A DNA stretch of 64,000 bases from Vibrio aerogenes (GCF_024346755.1 NZ_AP024861.1:1364001-1428000); one strand, 5' to 3'. Numbered from the stretch's first letter, positions 1 through 8,553 are shown. Numbers and translations: made by a program. Notes: a model not told the origin generated them from the letters alone.

Positions 1-1
1 T

Positions 2-304
<303 letters not shown>

Positions 305-332
305 ATAAGACTATTTTACACGGGAGGTTTTT

Positions 333-731
333 GTGAATATCAGCGAAGTGGCGAAACTGACAGGTTTAACCCCAAAATCAATTCGTCTATATGAAGATAA
401 AGGCATTTTCACACCTCCCGGCCGTGGCATTAACGGATATCGAATATATAATCAATCACATATCGAAGATTTGCGCTTAATTGCAAGGGCAAAACGAGCT
501 GGTTTCAGTCTCGACGAGTGTAAACTATTGCTTTCTTTTGCACATGATCCACACAGGAAAAGTGCATTGGTGAAAGATGAAGCAAGAAAGAAACTTGCCC
601 AGGTGAAAGCAAAAATAGAGGAGCTTCGTCTGATTGAGGTGCATCTGGAGCAATGGATAGCCGAGTGTCCCGGAGATGAACACAGCCAGTGTCCGATTAT
701 TGATGAGTTACAGGGAAATGACAGTGAGTGA
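333..731 (+). CDS. cueR: MerR-family copper-responsive regulator CueR
   Basis: A 132-residue MerR-family activator. The N-terminal winged helix (MNISEVAKLTGLTPKSIRLYEDKG, residues 1-24) is typical, followed by a long dimerisation helix. Near the C-terminus two cysteines sit in CPGDEHSQC (about residues 112-120), the spacing of the Cu(I)-binding loop of CueR. The start is a GTG at 333 with a strong GGGAGG ribosome site at 322-327; no ATG fits better. CueR normally activates a copper-export ATPase gene (copA), which is not in this window, so the target must be elsewhere. A perfect hairpin overlaps its stop codon. Confidence 0.9.
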   Translation: MNISEVAKLTGLTPKSIRLYEDKGIFTPPGRGINGYRIYNQSHIEDLRLIARAKRAGFSLDECKLLLSFAHDPHRKSALVKDEARKKLAQVKAKIEELRLIEVHLEQWIAECPGDEHSQCPIIDELQGNDSE

Positions 732-748
732 GCTGTCATTTCCCTTTG
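713..748 (+). terminator. Terminator overlapping the cueR stop codon
   Basis: Perfect 12-bp inverted repeat GGGAAATGACAG (713-724) / CTGTCATTTCCC (733-744) with an 8-nt loop that contains the cueR stop codon, followed by a short T run. The left arm is therefore coding sequence. Confidence 0.75.
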
Positions 749-775
749 TACATGTATGAGATAAATTAGTAAAAC

Positions 776-820
776 AGCAGTTAGTACAAGAGCAGTTAGT
801 ACAAGAGCAATTAGTACAAC
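776..820. repeat. Three tandem 15-bp repeats at the 3' end of ybbN
   Basis: Units at 776-790, 791-805 and 806-820 (AGCAGTTAGTACAAG, repeated exactly, then a copy with three changes). The third unit contains the ybbN stop codon on the minus strand, and the ybbN coding end carries related TTGTAC motifs, so the array looks like a duplication of the gene's tail. Each unit carries the same TAA, so copy number does not change the protein. Confidence 0.85.
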
Positions 821-1668
821 AAAGAGTACAATTGGCGACGATACTGACTGGCTAATGGATGGCTTTGTCCCAGTGAGCTCAGTATGTCCATAAATATTTT
901 TTTCATTTCTCCATCGAGCGTGTTGAGATCAGACTTCAGAAATGACCAGAGTATTTCCAGTGCTTCTGCGTCCCGGTTTACTTCGTGGTATTGCGCGGCT
1001 AGTTCGATAGCTGTTTTAGGGTCGTCCTGTTTATCACGGAATGCGGCTTCCAGAGCCATTAGCTCCGGGCTGTTTGCAGCCTGTTGATGGAGTTCCAGTT
1101 TCGCAATTAAGCTTTTGTAATAGTTGTCCTGATATTCCAGAGGAATATGTTGCAGCGCTGTTTCAGCCTGATCAAACTGTTTTGTTTCCAGCAGGCAATG
1201 TGCCAGTGCCAGTTTGGTTTCGGGCTTATTCTGAAAATCTTCGGCTAAGGTTTGAAGCAGTGTTAAAGCTTGTGAAAATTCTTCCTGATGAATCAGATCT
1301 AAAGCCTGATTCAGGCTCAGTTCATCCTGACTTGGCAAATGTTTGGCCAGCATTGTTTTGATCGCTTCAACAGTTTGTGGTCCGCTCAGGCCGTCTACTG
1401 GTTGTCCCTGTGAAAATAAGGCAAAAGTCGGGATAGTCTGTACGCCAAACTGCATCGCAATATTTTGTTCCTGCTGACAATTGAGTAAAGCCAGAGTAAA
1501 TGCCCCCTGATATTGCCGGGCTAACTCCTGAACTGACTGAACAAAGGCAGCACTCGCTTCGTCCATCGGTGCCCAGAAGTAAAATAGAACAGGATGTTGT
1601 AGCGATTTTTCCAGGATTTCTCTTATGTTCTGCTGGGTTACTTCGACGCTGTTTGATGGCGTTTGCAT
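811..1668 (-). CDS. ybbN: Thioredoxin-fold/TPR co-chaperone YbbN (CnoX)
   Basis: A 285-residue homologue of E. coli YbbN/CnoX (284 aa). Residues about 1-110 form a thioredoxin fold (VLFYFWAPMDEAS, then TIPTFALFSQGQPVDGLSGPQ) and the rest is TPR-like helices ending in the family-typical RRQLYSLLY. The place of the thioredoxin CXXC is taken by APMDEAS, so it is not expected to reduce disulfides; the family holds unfolded clients for GroEL and DnaK. I start at ATG 1668, preceded by GGAAGG, rather than at the ATG 168 bp upstream, because the family begins here and the upstream stretch has no homologous look. Confidence 0.88.
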   Translation of the reverse strand: MQTPSNSVEVTQQNIREILEKSLQHPVLFYFWAPMDEASAAFVQSVQELARQYQGAFTLALLNCQQEQNIAMQFGVQTIPTFALFSQGQPVDGLSGPQTVEAIKTMLAKHLPSQDELSLNQALDLIHQEEFSQALTLLQTLAEDFQNKPETKLALAHCLLETKQFDQAETALQHIPLEYQDNYYKSLIAKLELHQQAANSPELMALEAAFRDKQDDPKTAIELAAQYHEVNRDAEALEILWSFLKSDLNTLDGEMKKIFMDILSSLGQSHPLASQYRRQLYSLLY

Positions 1669-2050
1669 ATTTGACCTTCCTGATTTCAACACGATTTGGG
1701 TTAGCGGATGGATTCCGCATTTATCCTGAACAGTTTGCTGTAGCTGAATCAGAATTGTCTGGCTACAGCACTGAGAAAGGATATAACAACGTAGATATGG
1801 GCATATGTCGTAAATATCAAGCAGGCAGAAAGCCATTTTCGAATGGCTTTCTCTGATATATCAGAAACTCAGGTCGTGATTAAGATGATGAGTACAATGA
1901 AGATACTAAGCCAGTTTAATTGATTTAAACTCATTTCATCGTTCCGGGTCGTTCAGTCTGTGGTTCAAATATATGATTCTGATCTCTTATTGTGACGAAG
2001 TGATGACACGGCAACGGATTGATAGCGAAACTTACATGGTTCTAATCGTT
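1669..2050. other. Intergenic region with a UUCG-loop hairpin
   Basis: The 382 bp between ybbN and the SDR gene (both minus strand) hold the ybbN promoter region, a perfect hairpin AGAAAGCCATT/AATGGCTTTCT (1827-1852) closed by a TTCG loop, and directly beside it the palindrome TCTGATATATCAGA (1852-1865). No gene is convincing here. The hairpin may end transcripts from the SDR gene, although it has no clear T tract on the minus strand. Confidence 0.5.
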
Positions 2051-2878
2051 TCAGACGGCTTTGTTCAATATAAAGTCAAGCCAGCGACCGGGAAGTAGTC
2101 GTTTCAGTACGGCAAAAACCTGTGTGGGTTTTGTGATTCGGTATCTGAGCTTCGGAGATGTATGTTCCAGACAATGGTATATCGCTGGAAGACAGGCTTC
2201 AGGCGGCAGAGAATATGGGTTAGCAGATTTCTCTTTACTTAGTCTTTCAATCTGTTGTGCATAACGGGCCGCGTGGATACTTTGTTCCGGTTCAACCCAG
2301 CGAAGAAAAGCAGCCAGAGCATTATCCCTGAAACGCGTCTCAATCGGGCCGGGTTCCAGCAGACTGATACTGATTCCGCTGCCCTGAAGTTCAAGGCGCA
2401 GTGTATCTGTCCAGCCTTCTAAAGCGAATTTTGATGCATTATAAGCCCCTCTGTATTTCATTGCGGCAAACCCCAGAACAGAGCTGTTTTGGATGATTCT
2501 GCCAGTACCTCTTTGCCTGAAATGCGGGATAAGTTTTGTGGTTAAATCGTGCCAGCCAAAGAAATTCGTTTCAAACTGTGCTTTCATTGCATCAGTCGGC
2601 AGATCTTCAAGGGCACCAGGCTGGCCATAGGCACCGTTATTAAACACAGCATAAAGATTATTATCCGTCATCTCCAGTACTTGTCTGATAGCATTGTCTA
2701 CCTGATCCGGCCGGGTTACATCCAGCTGAATACATTCAATGCCTTCAGAGCGGATTCGTTCAACATCTTCTTCTTTCCGGCATGATGCAATCACAAAATA
2801 CCCGCGCTCGTGAAGCGCGTGGGCGGCTGTGTAACCGATGCCTGAAGAACAACCCGTAATAAGAATACTTTTTGTCAT
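2051..2878 (-). CDS. SDR-family oxidoreductase (YbbO-like)
   Basis: A 275-residue classical short-chain dehydrogenase/reductase. It has the NADP-binding glycine motif GCSSGIG near residue 9, the catalytic serine in IIQNSSVLG and the YxxxK pair in YNASK. The NNAG motif is replaced by NNGAYGQPG, a variant I also know from related proteobacterial SDRs. Overall it resembles E. coli YbbO, an NADP-dependent aldehyde reductase, including the C-terminal LKRLLPGRWLD; the true substrate is not shown by the sequence. It lies 21 bp behind the yfcH-like gene and is probably cotranscribed with it. Confidence 0.8.
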   Translation of the reverse strand: MTKSILITGCSSGIGYTAAHALHERGYFVIASCRKEEDVERIRSEGIECIQLDVTRPDQVDNAIRQVLEMTDNNLYAVFNNGAYGQPGALEDLPTDAMKAQFETNFFGWHDLTTKLIPHFRQRGTGRIIQNSSVLGFAAMKYRGAYNASKFALEGWTDTLRLELQGSGISISLLEPGPIETRFRDNALAAFLRWVEPEQSIHAARYAQQIERLSKEKSANPYSLPPEACLPAIYHCLEHTSPKLRYRITKPTQVFAVLKRLLPGRWLDFILNKAV

Positions 2879-2899
2879 TATCTTTCCTGAAAGAGCGGT

Positions 2900-3814
2900 T
2901 TATGTGTTTAAAATTTGCTTGAGTGCTGATTCTATATGCGGAAAATGAAACTCAAATCCCATTTCCGTTAATTTTTTAGGTTTTGCCCGGATGCTGTCGA
3001 GAAGCAGTGCCGATGCCTCGCCCATCAATAACTGAATGACCCATTTAGGAACGAAGAGAAAGTGAGGTCTGTGCAATGTACTGGCCAGTGCCTGGCTGAA
3101 CTTTTTACCGGAGACCGGGTGAGGCGCACACAAATTAAACGGTCCCTGCGCATAATTGGTTTCAAGCAGAAAGAGAATGCCCCGAATCATATCACTCATA
3201 TGAATCCAGGGCATATATTGATGACCGTTGCCAATTGGTCCGCCAAGGCCCAAACGATATGGCGGAAGCATTTTTTGTAGTGCCCCCCCATTTTTAGACA
3301 GAACAACGCCTGTTCTCAGCAGGCAAACCCGGGTTAAGTCAGACTCCGCTCTCATCGCTATTTCTTCCCATTTTGCACACACCTGATGAGAAAATTCTCC
3401 GTGATAGACATTGAGTTCTTCATCAATTGGATGGCTTTGTTGATCACCATAAAATCCAACGGCTGAGGCGCTGATGAAAATACCGGGTGGCGATGCACTG
3501 GCATGAAACAATGAGACAATCTTTTCAGTGATGTCCCAGCGACTGTGACAAATTATATCCTTCTGTTTTTTTGTCCATCGCTTGTCCGCGATGGGTTCAC
3601 CAGCAAGGTTAATGACAGCATCAAACGGATTGAGATCGTGGTAGTCATCCAGTGATTCGATACATTCGATCATATAATTACTTAAGTGACTTAACTTTTG
3701 GCTGGTTTTTTCTCTGGAACGGGTCAGTACGACAATATCGTGATCTCTGGTCGCCATTTGTTTGACTAATTCAGAACCTATCAGCCCGGATCCTCCGGTT
3801 ATTAATACTCTCAT
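2900..3814 (-). CDS. yfcH: TIGR01777 family NAD(P)-binding epimerase-like protein YfcH
   Basis: A 304-residue extended-SDR protein. The N-terminus MRVLITGGSGLIGSELV is a Rossmann dinucleotide-binding motif; NLAGEPIADKRW and the ISASAVGFYGD stretch are characteristic of the YfcH/TIGR01777 family, whose reaction is unknown. The C-terminal DUF1731-like part (about residues 250-300) includes GEASALLLDSIRAKPKKL. It probably forms an operon with the downstream SDR gene. The start at 3814 gives the standard N-terminus. Confidence 0.85.
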   Translation of the reverse strand: MRVLITGGSGLIGSELVKQMATRDHDIVVLTRSREKTSQKLSHLSNYMIECIESLDDYHDLNPFDAVINLAGEPIADKRWTKKQKDIICHSRWDITEKIVSLFHASASPPGIFISASAVGFYGDQQSHPIDEELNVYHGEFSHQVCAKWEEIAMRAESDLTRVCLLRTGVVLSKNGGALQKMLPPYRLGLGGPIGNGHQYMPWIHMSDMIRGILFLLETNYAQGPFNLCAPHPVSGKKFSQALASTLHRPHFLFVPKWVIQLLMGEASALLLDSIRAKPKKLTEMGFEFHFPHIESALKQILNT

Positions 3815-4000
3815 CTTCGTCTCACCTGCATGCTTTGGATGGGGTATTGCTCTTTAATAAGAATAAATGACGTATGGTGATGATCCAATACCCGTTTTTT
3901 GTGATTAGTCTTGGGTTTTTATTGTTTGCTTGTACAAAATAGCACTGAATATAAGTTTCGTCTGTCATGATGAAAGTTATATTTTCTATCGAGGGGTGAG

Positions 4001-4735
4001 ATGAAAGCAATAATTGCATTACTGAAAGTGATGTCAGGGAGTTTCAGAGACTTACTTCCGATTATACTTGTGATTGCATTTTTTCAGCTGGTGATTCTGC
4101 AAAGGCCTTTACCGGATATGATGTCTGTATTTGCCGGGCTGATTCTGGTTGTTCTCGGATTAACTTTTTTTATTTTCGGGCTTGAAATGGGGCTGTTTCC
4201 AATCGGAGAAAGTATGGCCCAGGCATTTGCCCGTAAAGGGAATGTCTGGTGGCTGCTGACTTTTGCATTTTGTCTGGGATTTGGAACAACAATTGCTGAA
4301 CCTGCTTTAACCGCGGTTGCTTCTGAAGCCGCCCATGTTGCTGCAAATGGTGGTGTCATTAGTATGTCGAAAGATGCAATGGCACATTACGCAATCAGTT
4401 TAAGAATTACAGTCGCACTCTCAGTCGGTTTAGCTATCGTATTAGGGGTATTCCGGATTCTGAAAGGATGGCCGATTCACTTAATGATCATTGCCGGATA
4501 TCTTGGTGTTGTCACCTTAACACTGTTTGCCCCTGATACTATTATTGGCATCGCTTATGATTCTGGTGGTGTGACAACTTCAACGATTACTGTTCCCCTG
4601 GTGACTGCGCTTGGTGTTGGATTAGCATCTTCAATCAAGGGAAGAAATCCTATGCTGGATGGTTTCGGTCTGATTGCCTTCGCCTCTTTACTCCCTATGA
4701 TGTTTGTCATGATTTTTGGGATGGTGATGGCATGA
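4001..4735 (+). CDS. DUF1538 integral membrane protein, subunit 1
   Basis: A 244-residue polytopic membrane protein with about seven hydrophobic segments. It carries two conserved glycine/threonine-rich stretches, [14 protein letters not shown] (about residues 91-104) and [15 protein letters not shown] (about 185-199), the hallmark of DUF1538. Such helix-breaking motifs in two places suggest substrate-site loops of a secondary transporter, but no substrate is established. The start ATG follows GAGGGGTGAG. The stop overlaps the ATG of the next DUF1538 gene (ATGA), so the two are translationally coupled and likely form a heterodimer. First gene of a four-gene operon with PII-like and CBS genes. 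Confidence 0.82.
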   Translation: MKAIIALLKVMSGSFRDLLPIILVIAFFQLVILQRPLPDMMSVFAGLILVVLGLTFFIFGLEMGLFPIGESMAQAFARKGNVWWLLTFAFCLGFGTTIAEPALTAVASEAAHVAANGGVISMSKDAMAHYAISLRITVALSVGLAIVLGVFRILKGWPIHLMIIAGYLGVVTLTLFAPDTIIGIAYDSGGVTTSTITVPLVTALGVGLASSIKGRNPMLDGFGLIAFASLLPMMFVMIFGMVMA

Positions 4736-5523
4736 ATGAAATTTATCATTTATTACAGGTGATTTTTTCGACTATCAAAGACGTCTTGCCTATTGCAAGT
4801 ATTCTGTTTGTTTTTCAGTACGTCATATTGCGTAAGCCGGTGAGCCGTCTATCACATGTGTTACTTGGTTTTGGGTATGTGATTCTGGGACTGGCTCTTT
4901 TCCTGATGGGGCTGGATTTAGCGTTATTTCCTTTAGGTGAAATGATGGCGAAGCAACTGACGGACCCTTCATTTTTATCCTCTGTACAGATTGTCGGTGA
5001 GTCATATCACTGGCTCAATTATTATTGGGTCTACCTGTTTGCTTTTTGTATTGGGTTCAGTACCACGATCGCTGAACCTTCCTTGCTGGCTGTTGCAATC
5101 AAAGCCAATCAGGTTTCAGCAGGGGCGATTGGGGTCACAGGGTTGCGTGTTGCAGTGGCATTAGGCGTGGCCATTGGAATTACATTGGGCTGTTACCGGA
5201 TTGTCGTGGGAGATCCGATTCATTACTATATTATTGTCGGTTATATCATTGTGGTGATTCAGACATTTTTTGCACCTAAGTTAGTCGTGCCTTTAGCGTA
5301 TGATTCTGGTGGGGTGACCACATCGACGGTCACTGTGCCTGTTGTTGCCGCACTTGGGTTGGGTCTGGCATCAACAGTGCCGGGAAGAAGTCCCTTGATT
5401 GATGGTTTTGGGCTCATTGCTTTTGCGAGCCTGTTTCCGATGATATCTGTGATGGGATATGCTCAGATAACGCAATGGCTGAGCCGTAGAAATGCTTGTA
5501 TGGAGAAAGACGATGCGCTTTAA
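4732..5523 (+). CDS. DUF1538 integral membrane protein, subunit 2
   Basis: A 263-residue paralogue of the preceding protein with the same two motifs, [14 protein letters not shown] (about residues 105-118) and [15 protein letters not shown] (about 190-204), and a similar set of membrane segments. It has extra residues between the second and third hydrophobic segments. It overlaps its upstream neighbour by 4 bp and the downstream PII-like gene by 11 bp, so all three are tightly coupled. I infer a two-subunit membrane carrier or channel; function and substrate are unknown. Confidence 0.82.
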   Translation: MNEIYHLLQVIFSTIKDVLPIASILFVFQYVILRKPVSRLSHVLLGFGYVILGLALFLMGLDLALFPLGEMMAKQLTDPSFLSSVQIVGESYHWLNYYWVYLFAFCIGFSTTIAEPSLLAVAIKANQVSAGAIGVTGLRVAVALGVAIGITLGCYRIVVGDPIHYYIIVGYIIVVIQTFFAPKLVVPLAYDSGGVTTSTVTVPVVAALGLGLASTVPGRSPLIDGFGLIAFASLFPMISVMGYAQITQWLSRRNACMEKDDAL

Positions 5524-5863
5524 ATTGATTATTGCCTTTGTTGAAGATAGTAAAACAGAAAAGGTCGTTGATGCTGCCAGGCAAGCAGGAGCAACAGGTG
5601 TGACTGTTATCAATAACGCCAGAGGGGAAGGGCTGAATCAGAAAAAAACTTTCTTTGGTCTCACTCTGGATGTTCAAAAAGATGTTGCGATTTTTGTTGT
5701 AGAAGAGCACTTATCGAGACATATACTGGAAACAATTAACGATGTCGGGGAGTTTGAGACTGAATCAGGTCAGGGGATAGCAATCCAGATTGATATTGAA
5801 GATGCGGTTGGCGTGTCTCATCAGGTTGAAAAACTAACGAAGTATGTTGAGGATGAATTATGA
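5513..5863 (+). CDS. PII-like signalling protein of the DUF1538 operon
   Basis: A 116-residue protein with the PII (GlnB-like) ferredoxin-fold pattern: [12 protein letters not shown], then AGATGVTVINNARGEG leading into the T-loop region, and VAIFVVEEHLSRHILETI. The canonical GlnB uridylylation-site tyrosine and its context are not evident, so it is a divergent PII-like protein rather than GlnB/GlnK. PII-like proteins often control a membrane transporter encoded beside them, which suggests it gates the DUF1538 pair in response to a small ligand. Start at ATG 5513 (GGAGAAAG upstream at 5502-5509), inside the previous gene; its stop overlaps the next start (ATGA at 5860). Confidence 0.78.
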   Translation: MRFKLIIAFVEDSKTEKVVDAARQAGATGVTVINNARGEGLNQKKTFFGLTLDVQKDVAIFVVEEHLSRHILETINDVGEFETESGQGIAIQIDIEDAVGVSHQVEKLTKYVEDEL

Positions 5864-6266
5864 GTCAATATGATGACGTTAAAGTCCGGGATGTTATGGC
5901 AAATACTTACGAGATTGTGGATGGTTTGACCACAGTTTATGAAGCGATTCAGATAGCGAAAGAAAAAAAATAAAAGCGCTGATTATTGCGAAAAGACACG
6001 ATGATGATGAGTTTGGCATTGTATTAATGAATGATATTGCCAAGAAAGTATTGGCAAATAATCGTTCCTTAGAAAGAACAAATATTTATGAAATTATGAC
6101 CAAGCCCGCGTTAGGTGTTGAGCCGGGTATGAAGGTGAAAAACTGTGCCCGTCTTTTTGAACGCTTTGGCATCAGCAGGGCTCCTGTGATAGAGAATGGT
6201 CAGGTGATTGGTATGGTCAGTTATAACAATATGGTTGTGAATGGCTTATTGAGTAGTACAGAGTGA
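5860..6266 (+). pseudogene. CBS-domain protein, frame interrupted in an A8 run
   Basis: Translation from ATG 5860 (coupled to the PII-like stop) gives 37 residues, MSQYDDVKVRDVMANTYEIV and so on, then stops at TAA 5971-5973 straight after eight A (5963-5970). Rereading one base (a -1 shift) continues as IKALIIAKRH and runs to 6266, giving a coherent 135-residue protein with two CBS motifs (VRDVMANTYEIV and IYEIMTKPALGV). So the gene is one base short of an open frame. It could be a real pseudogene, a sequencing or assembly error in a homopolymer, or a gene decoded by slippage: the zero-frame heptamer A AAA AAA directly before the stop is a classic slippery sequence. CBS pairs usually bind adenosine nucleotides. 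The downstream part could also start internally at ATG 6027. Confidence 0.75.
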
Positions 6267-6288
6267 CAGTGCATATCGGGAGAGATTG

Positions 6289-6837
6289 ATGAAGCTGATG
6301 ATTGCATCAGATATACATGGTTCATTATCTGCAGCGGAGAGAGTGATTGAGTTATATCAGTCTTCCGGGGCAACAGGACTGATTTTACTGGGTGATTTAC
6401 TGAATCATGGCCCCAGAAACCCTGTTCCGGACAGCTACCTTCCGGTGCAGGTTGCTAAACTTTTAAATCCTTATGCGAAAGAGATTATTGCAGTCCGGGG
6501 GAATTGTGATAGCGAAGTGGATCAGATGCTTCTGGACTTTCCGATGATGGAAGATTTTTCATGGGTGATGCTTGAAAGCGGTCAGCGTTTCTTTTTGACT
6601 CACGGGCATCTCTATAATCAGGATAATCTGCCGCCACTTGCTAAAAATGATGTGTTAATACACGGACACACTCATGTGCCTGTGGCACGTTCGTGCAGTG
6701 AATATTACTGGTTTAATCCGGGGTCAGTGACTTTTCCGCGTGGAGACTTACCTCCAAGTTATGGCCTTTTTGAATCTGGTTGTCTGAAAGTGCTTAGCCT
6801 CTTGAACGGGGAAGAAATTGAGGCAATTTGCTTCTGA
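6289..6837 (+). CDS. yfcE: Metallophosphoesterase YfcE
   Basis: A 182-residue calcineurin-like phosphodiesterase, close in length to E. coli YfcE (184 aa). Metal ligands are visible in order: SDIHG (residues 7-11), LLGDLLNHG, VRGNCDSEVD, THGH and HGHTHVP. The YfcE family hydrolyses phosphodiester substrates in vitro; its natural substrate is not settled. ATG 6289 is used because GGGAGAG precedes it, rather than the TTG one codon earlier. It lies 22 bp after the CBS gene and may be read from the same transcript. Confidence 0.9.
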   Translation: MKLMIASDIHGSLSAAERVIELYQSSGATGLILLGDLLNHGPRNPVPDSYLPVQVAKLLNPYAKEIIAVRGNCDSEVDQMLLDFPMMEDFSWVMLESGQRFFLTHGHLYNQDNLPPLAKNDVLIHGHTHVPVARSCSEYYWFNPGSVTFPRGDLPPSYGLFESGCLKVLSLLNGEEIEAICF

Positions 6838-6895
6838 AGCATACCGCATTTTGAGGAAATATTTGTCTTTTTATCAGCCTGTCACAGGAAATACA

Positions 6896-6921
6896 ATGAA
6901 GACACTCAGCAGTGTCTTCAT
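6896..6921. terminator. Bidirectional terminator between yfcE and toxS
   Basis: Perfect 11-bp inverted repeat ATGAAGACACT (6896-6906) / AGTGTCTTCAT (6911-6921) with a CAGC loop, between two convergent genes. Confidence 0.7.
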
Positions 6922-6939
6922 TTAGTAAATTGTCATTGA

Positions 6940-7470
6940 CTAATTGGTAAATAATATAGTTGAGTCGTGATTCAGGTTGGCCAGTAACAGCGTATTTTTA
7001 TTGATAACATCAATACGTTTACTCTGTTGAGCATCCATCTTGAAAAACTGTTTAATCAAATTGAGTTGTTCCGGTGTAAAGTCTTTACTTTGGCTATCTG
7101 AGACATCTTTAAATTCAGTTGGAGAAAGTAGCAGATAGTTTTCACTTAGCTTCCATTCCCCGGACTCTGATATGTCAATGGTACTTTCCGGCTGACTTTT
7201 ATTCGCATAAAGCTGGACAACAGAAACACGGATGTAAGTACCATTGGGTAAATATTTTACATTCGAGGTGACATCGACACGTCTTAATGGCCCGACGGCA
7301 GATTCTTTATTGGCATGTTCAATCAGCCGGACAATTTTAGATTGCCACTCCCTTGAAATCAGGAGCTGCTTGAGTTTCAAATCGCTTCCCCAATAAAGCC
7401 AGATGCTGAATATTGAGGAAACGAGCAGAATCATCGCAGCAACTTTCAGGTTGATTTTATTTAACGACAT
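6940..7470 (-). CDS. toxS: Periplasmic ToxR-stabilising protein ToxS
   Basis: A 176-residue protein with one N-terminal membrane segment (VAAMILLVSSIFSIWLYW, about residues 10-28) and a periplasmic domain, matching the Vibrio ToxS layout (173 aa in V. cholerae). ToxS binds the periplasmic part of ToxR and protects and activates it, including in bile sensing. The start overlaps the end of toxR by 10 bp, the usual toxRS coupling. Sequence identity to pathogen ToxS looks modest, as is normal for this fast-evolving protein; position and topology make the call. Confidence 0.88.
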   Translation of the reverse strand: MSLNKINLKVAAMILLVSSIFSIWLYWGSDLKLKQLLISREWQSKIVRLIEHANKESAVGPLRRVDVTSNVKYLPNGTYIRVSVVQLYANKSQPESTIDISESGEWKLSENYLLLSPTEFKDVSDSQSKDFTPEQLNLIKQFFKMDAQQSKRIDVINKNTLLLANLNHDSTILFTN

Positions 7471-8357
7471 ATCTGGGTTGAGTCCTCTTGATCTGTACCT
7501 ATCGTCAATGTGATGTTGTGATCACTATACTCGACAGGGTAAATGTAATTGAGAACGAGTTTGTTTCCTTGTCCACCCGTTGCGATAATCTGACTTGGCT
7601 GAATTTGCTGCTGGTGCGCTTTCTGATATTTCCTGACACACTGCTCGATTGACGGAATCCATGCAGATAAGTCCGGATGATTTTTTGGCATATTCACAGA
7701 GACACCATTCACATCAGCAAGGTGACGGAAAGTTGAATATCTCGGGCCATTATAGAAAACAGCAATAACCGGGATGATAAATGCGAAAAAAAGGACCAGC
7801 TTAGTGACCAGGGCCATTCCTTTGGGCTGGTTCTCTTCTTGTTTATCTGAGACTTCAGGTGACCCCGCTATACCCATGTTTTTGTATTCAGGGTTATCAA
7901 GGATGGCAACGCCATCCTGAATATTAAAAGACTCAGCAGTGCCAGCTTCCATAGCCATAAGCGGCTGATCTTCTTCTGTTACCTGAGATTCGTTAAGTGA
8001 TGATCTAATCTCAGGGATCAGCTGGACATCAGCAATAAGCTGATAGCCTCGTTTGGGAACTGTTTTTATATAACGAGGCGACTTTGTTGAGTCTTTTAGC
8101 ATCTTTCTCAGCGTTGAAATTGCCTGAGTAAGGCTGGAATCATCTACCTCAAAGCCTTGTTTTCTCCACACGAAATCGTGAAGCTCATTTCGCTGAATCA
8201 CTTCGTTTGGATGTTGAGCCAACATGAGCAGGATTCTGCTTTCATTCGTGCCTAATCGGATAACTTCATCTTCATTCTCTTGATCTATCAACGAATTATT
8301 ATTAGGGACGAAAGTGAATCTTTCCGCCAGGATGAATTTTGCGCTTATTGGATTCAT
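7461..8357 (-). CDS. toxR: Membrane-anchored transcription activator ToxR
   Basis: A 298-residue protein with a cytoplasmic OmpR-type winged helix (about residues 5-115, with VDDSSLTQAISTLRKML and IKTVPKRGYQL), a long acidic linker, one membrane segment (LVLFFAFIIPVIAVFY) and a periplasmic domain with two cysteines (EQCVRK and the penultimate residue), the pair that forms the ToxR disulfide. ToxR controls outer-membrane porins and stress responses in Vibrio. ATG 8357 is chosen over the TTG one codon earlier. Transcribed away from htpG with toxS behind it. Confidence 0.95.
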   Translation of the reverse strand: MNPISAKFILAERFTFVPNNNSLIDQENEDEVIRLGTNESRILLMLAQHPNEVIQRNELHDFVWRKQGFEVDDSSLTQAISTLRKMLKDSTKSPRYIKTVPKRGYQLIADVQLIPEIRSSLNESQVTEEDQPLMAMEAGTAESFNIQDGVAILDNPEYKNMGIAGSPEVSDKQEENQPKGMALVTKLVLFFAFIIPVIAVFYNGPRYSTFRHLADVNGVSVNMPKNHPDLSAWIPSIEQCVRKYQKAHQQQIQPSQIIATGGQGNKLVLNYIYPVEYSDHNITLTIGTDQEDSTQICR

Positions 8358-8525
8358 CAATATCTTCTTTGTTTGTTACATTGAATGCTGATGGTTTTTG
8401 ATATTCTCTTAGATGTTATGTTAAGAACTGGTTAATAAAACCTATATTTTGAGAATCTTTGACATTTATGCGGTTCAGCATAATAAATTTTTAGTGAAAA
8501 AAAAAACTGTTTTTATCATTTTAAC

Positions 8526-8553
8526 CTTGAAATCAATTGCTCCACCCTCATTT
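8526..8553 (+). promoter_or_regulatory. Sigma-32 heat-shock promoter of htpG
   Basis: CTTGAAA at 8526-8532 matches the sigma-32 -35 element exactly, and CCTCATTT at 8546-8553 matches the -10 consensus CCCCATNT at 7 of 8 positions, with a 13-bp spacer. It points at htpG in the toxR-htpG divergent region, where a heat-shock promoter is known in V. cholerae. Confidence 0.82.

Noticed and set aside
1500..1856. Plus-strand 118-codon open frame over the ybbN start
   Set aside because: It is antisense to ybbN for half its length, ends in the hairpin, and shows no ribosome site or recognisable domain.
3822..4019. Minus-strand 65-codon open frame before the DUF1538 operon
   Set aside because: It overlaps the DUF1538 start and its promoter region and has no family resemblance.
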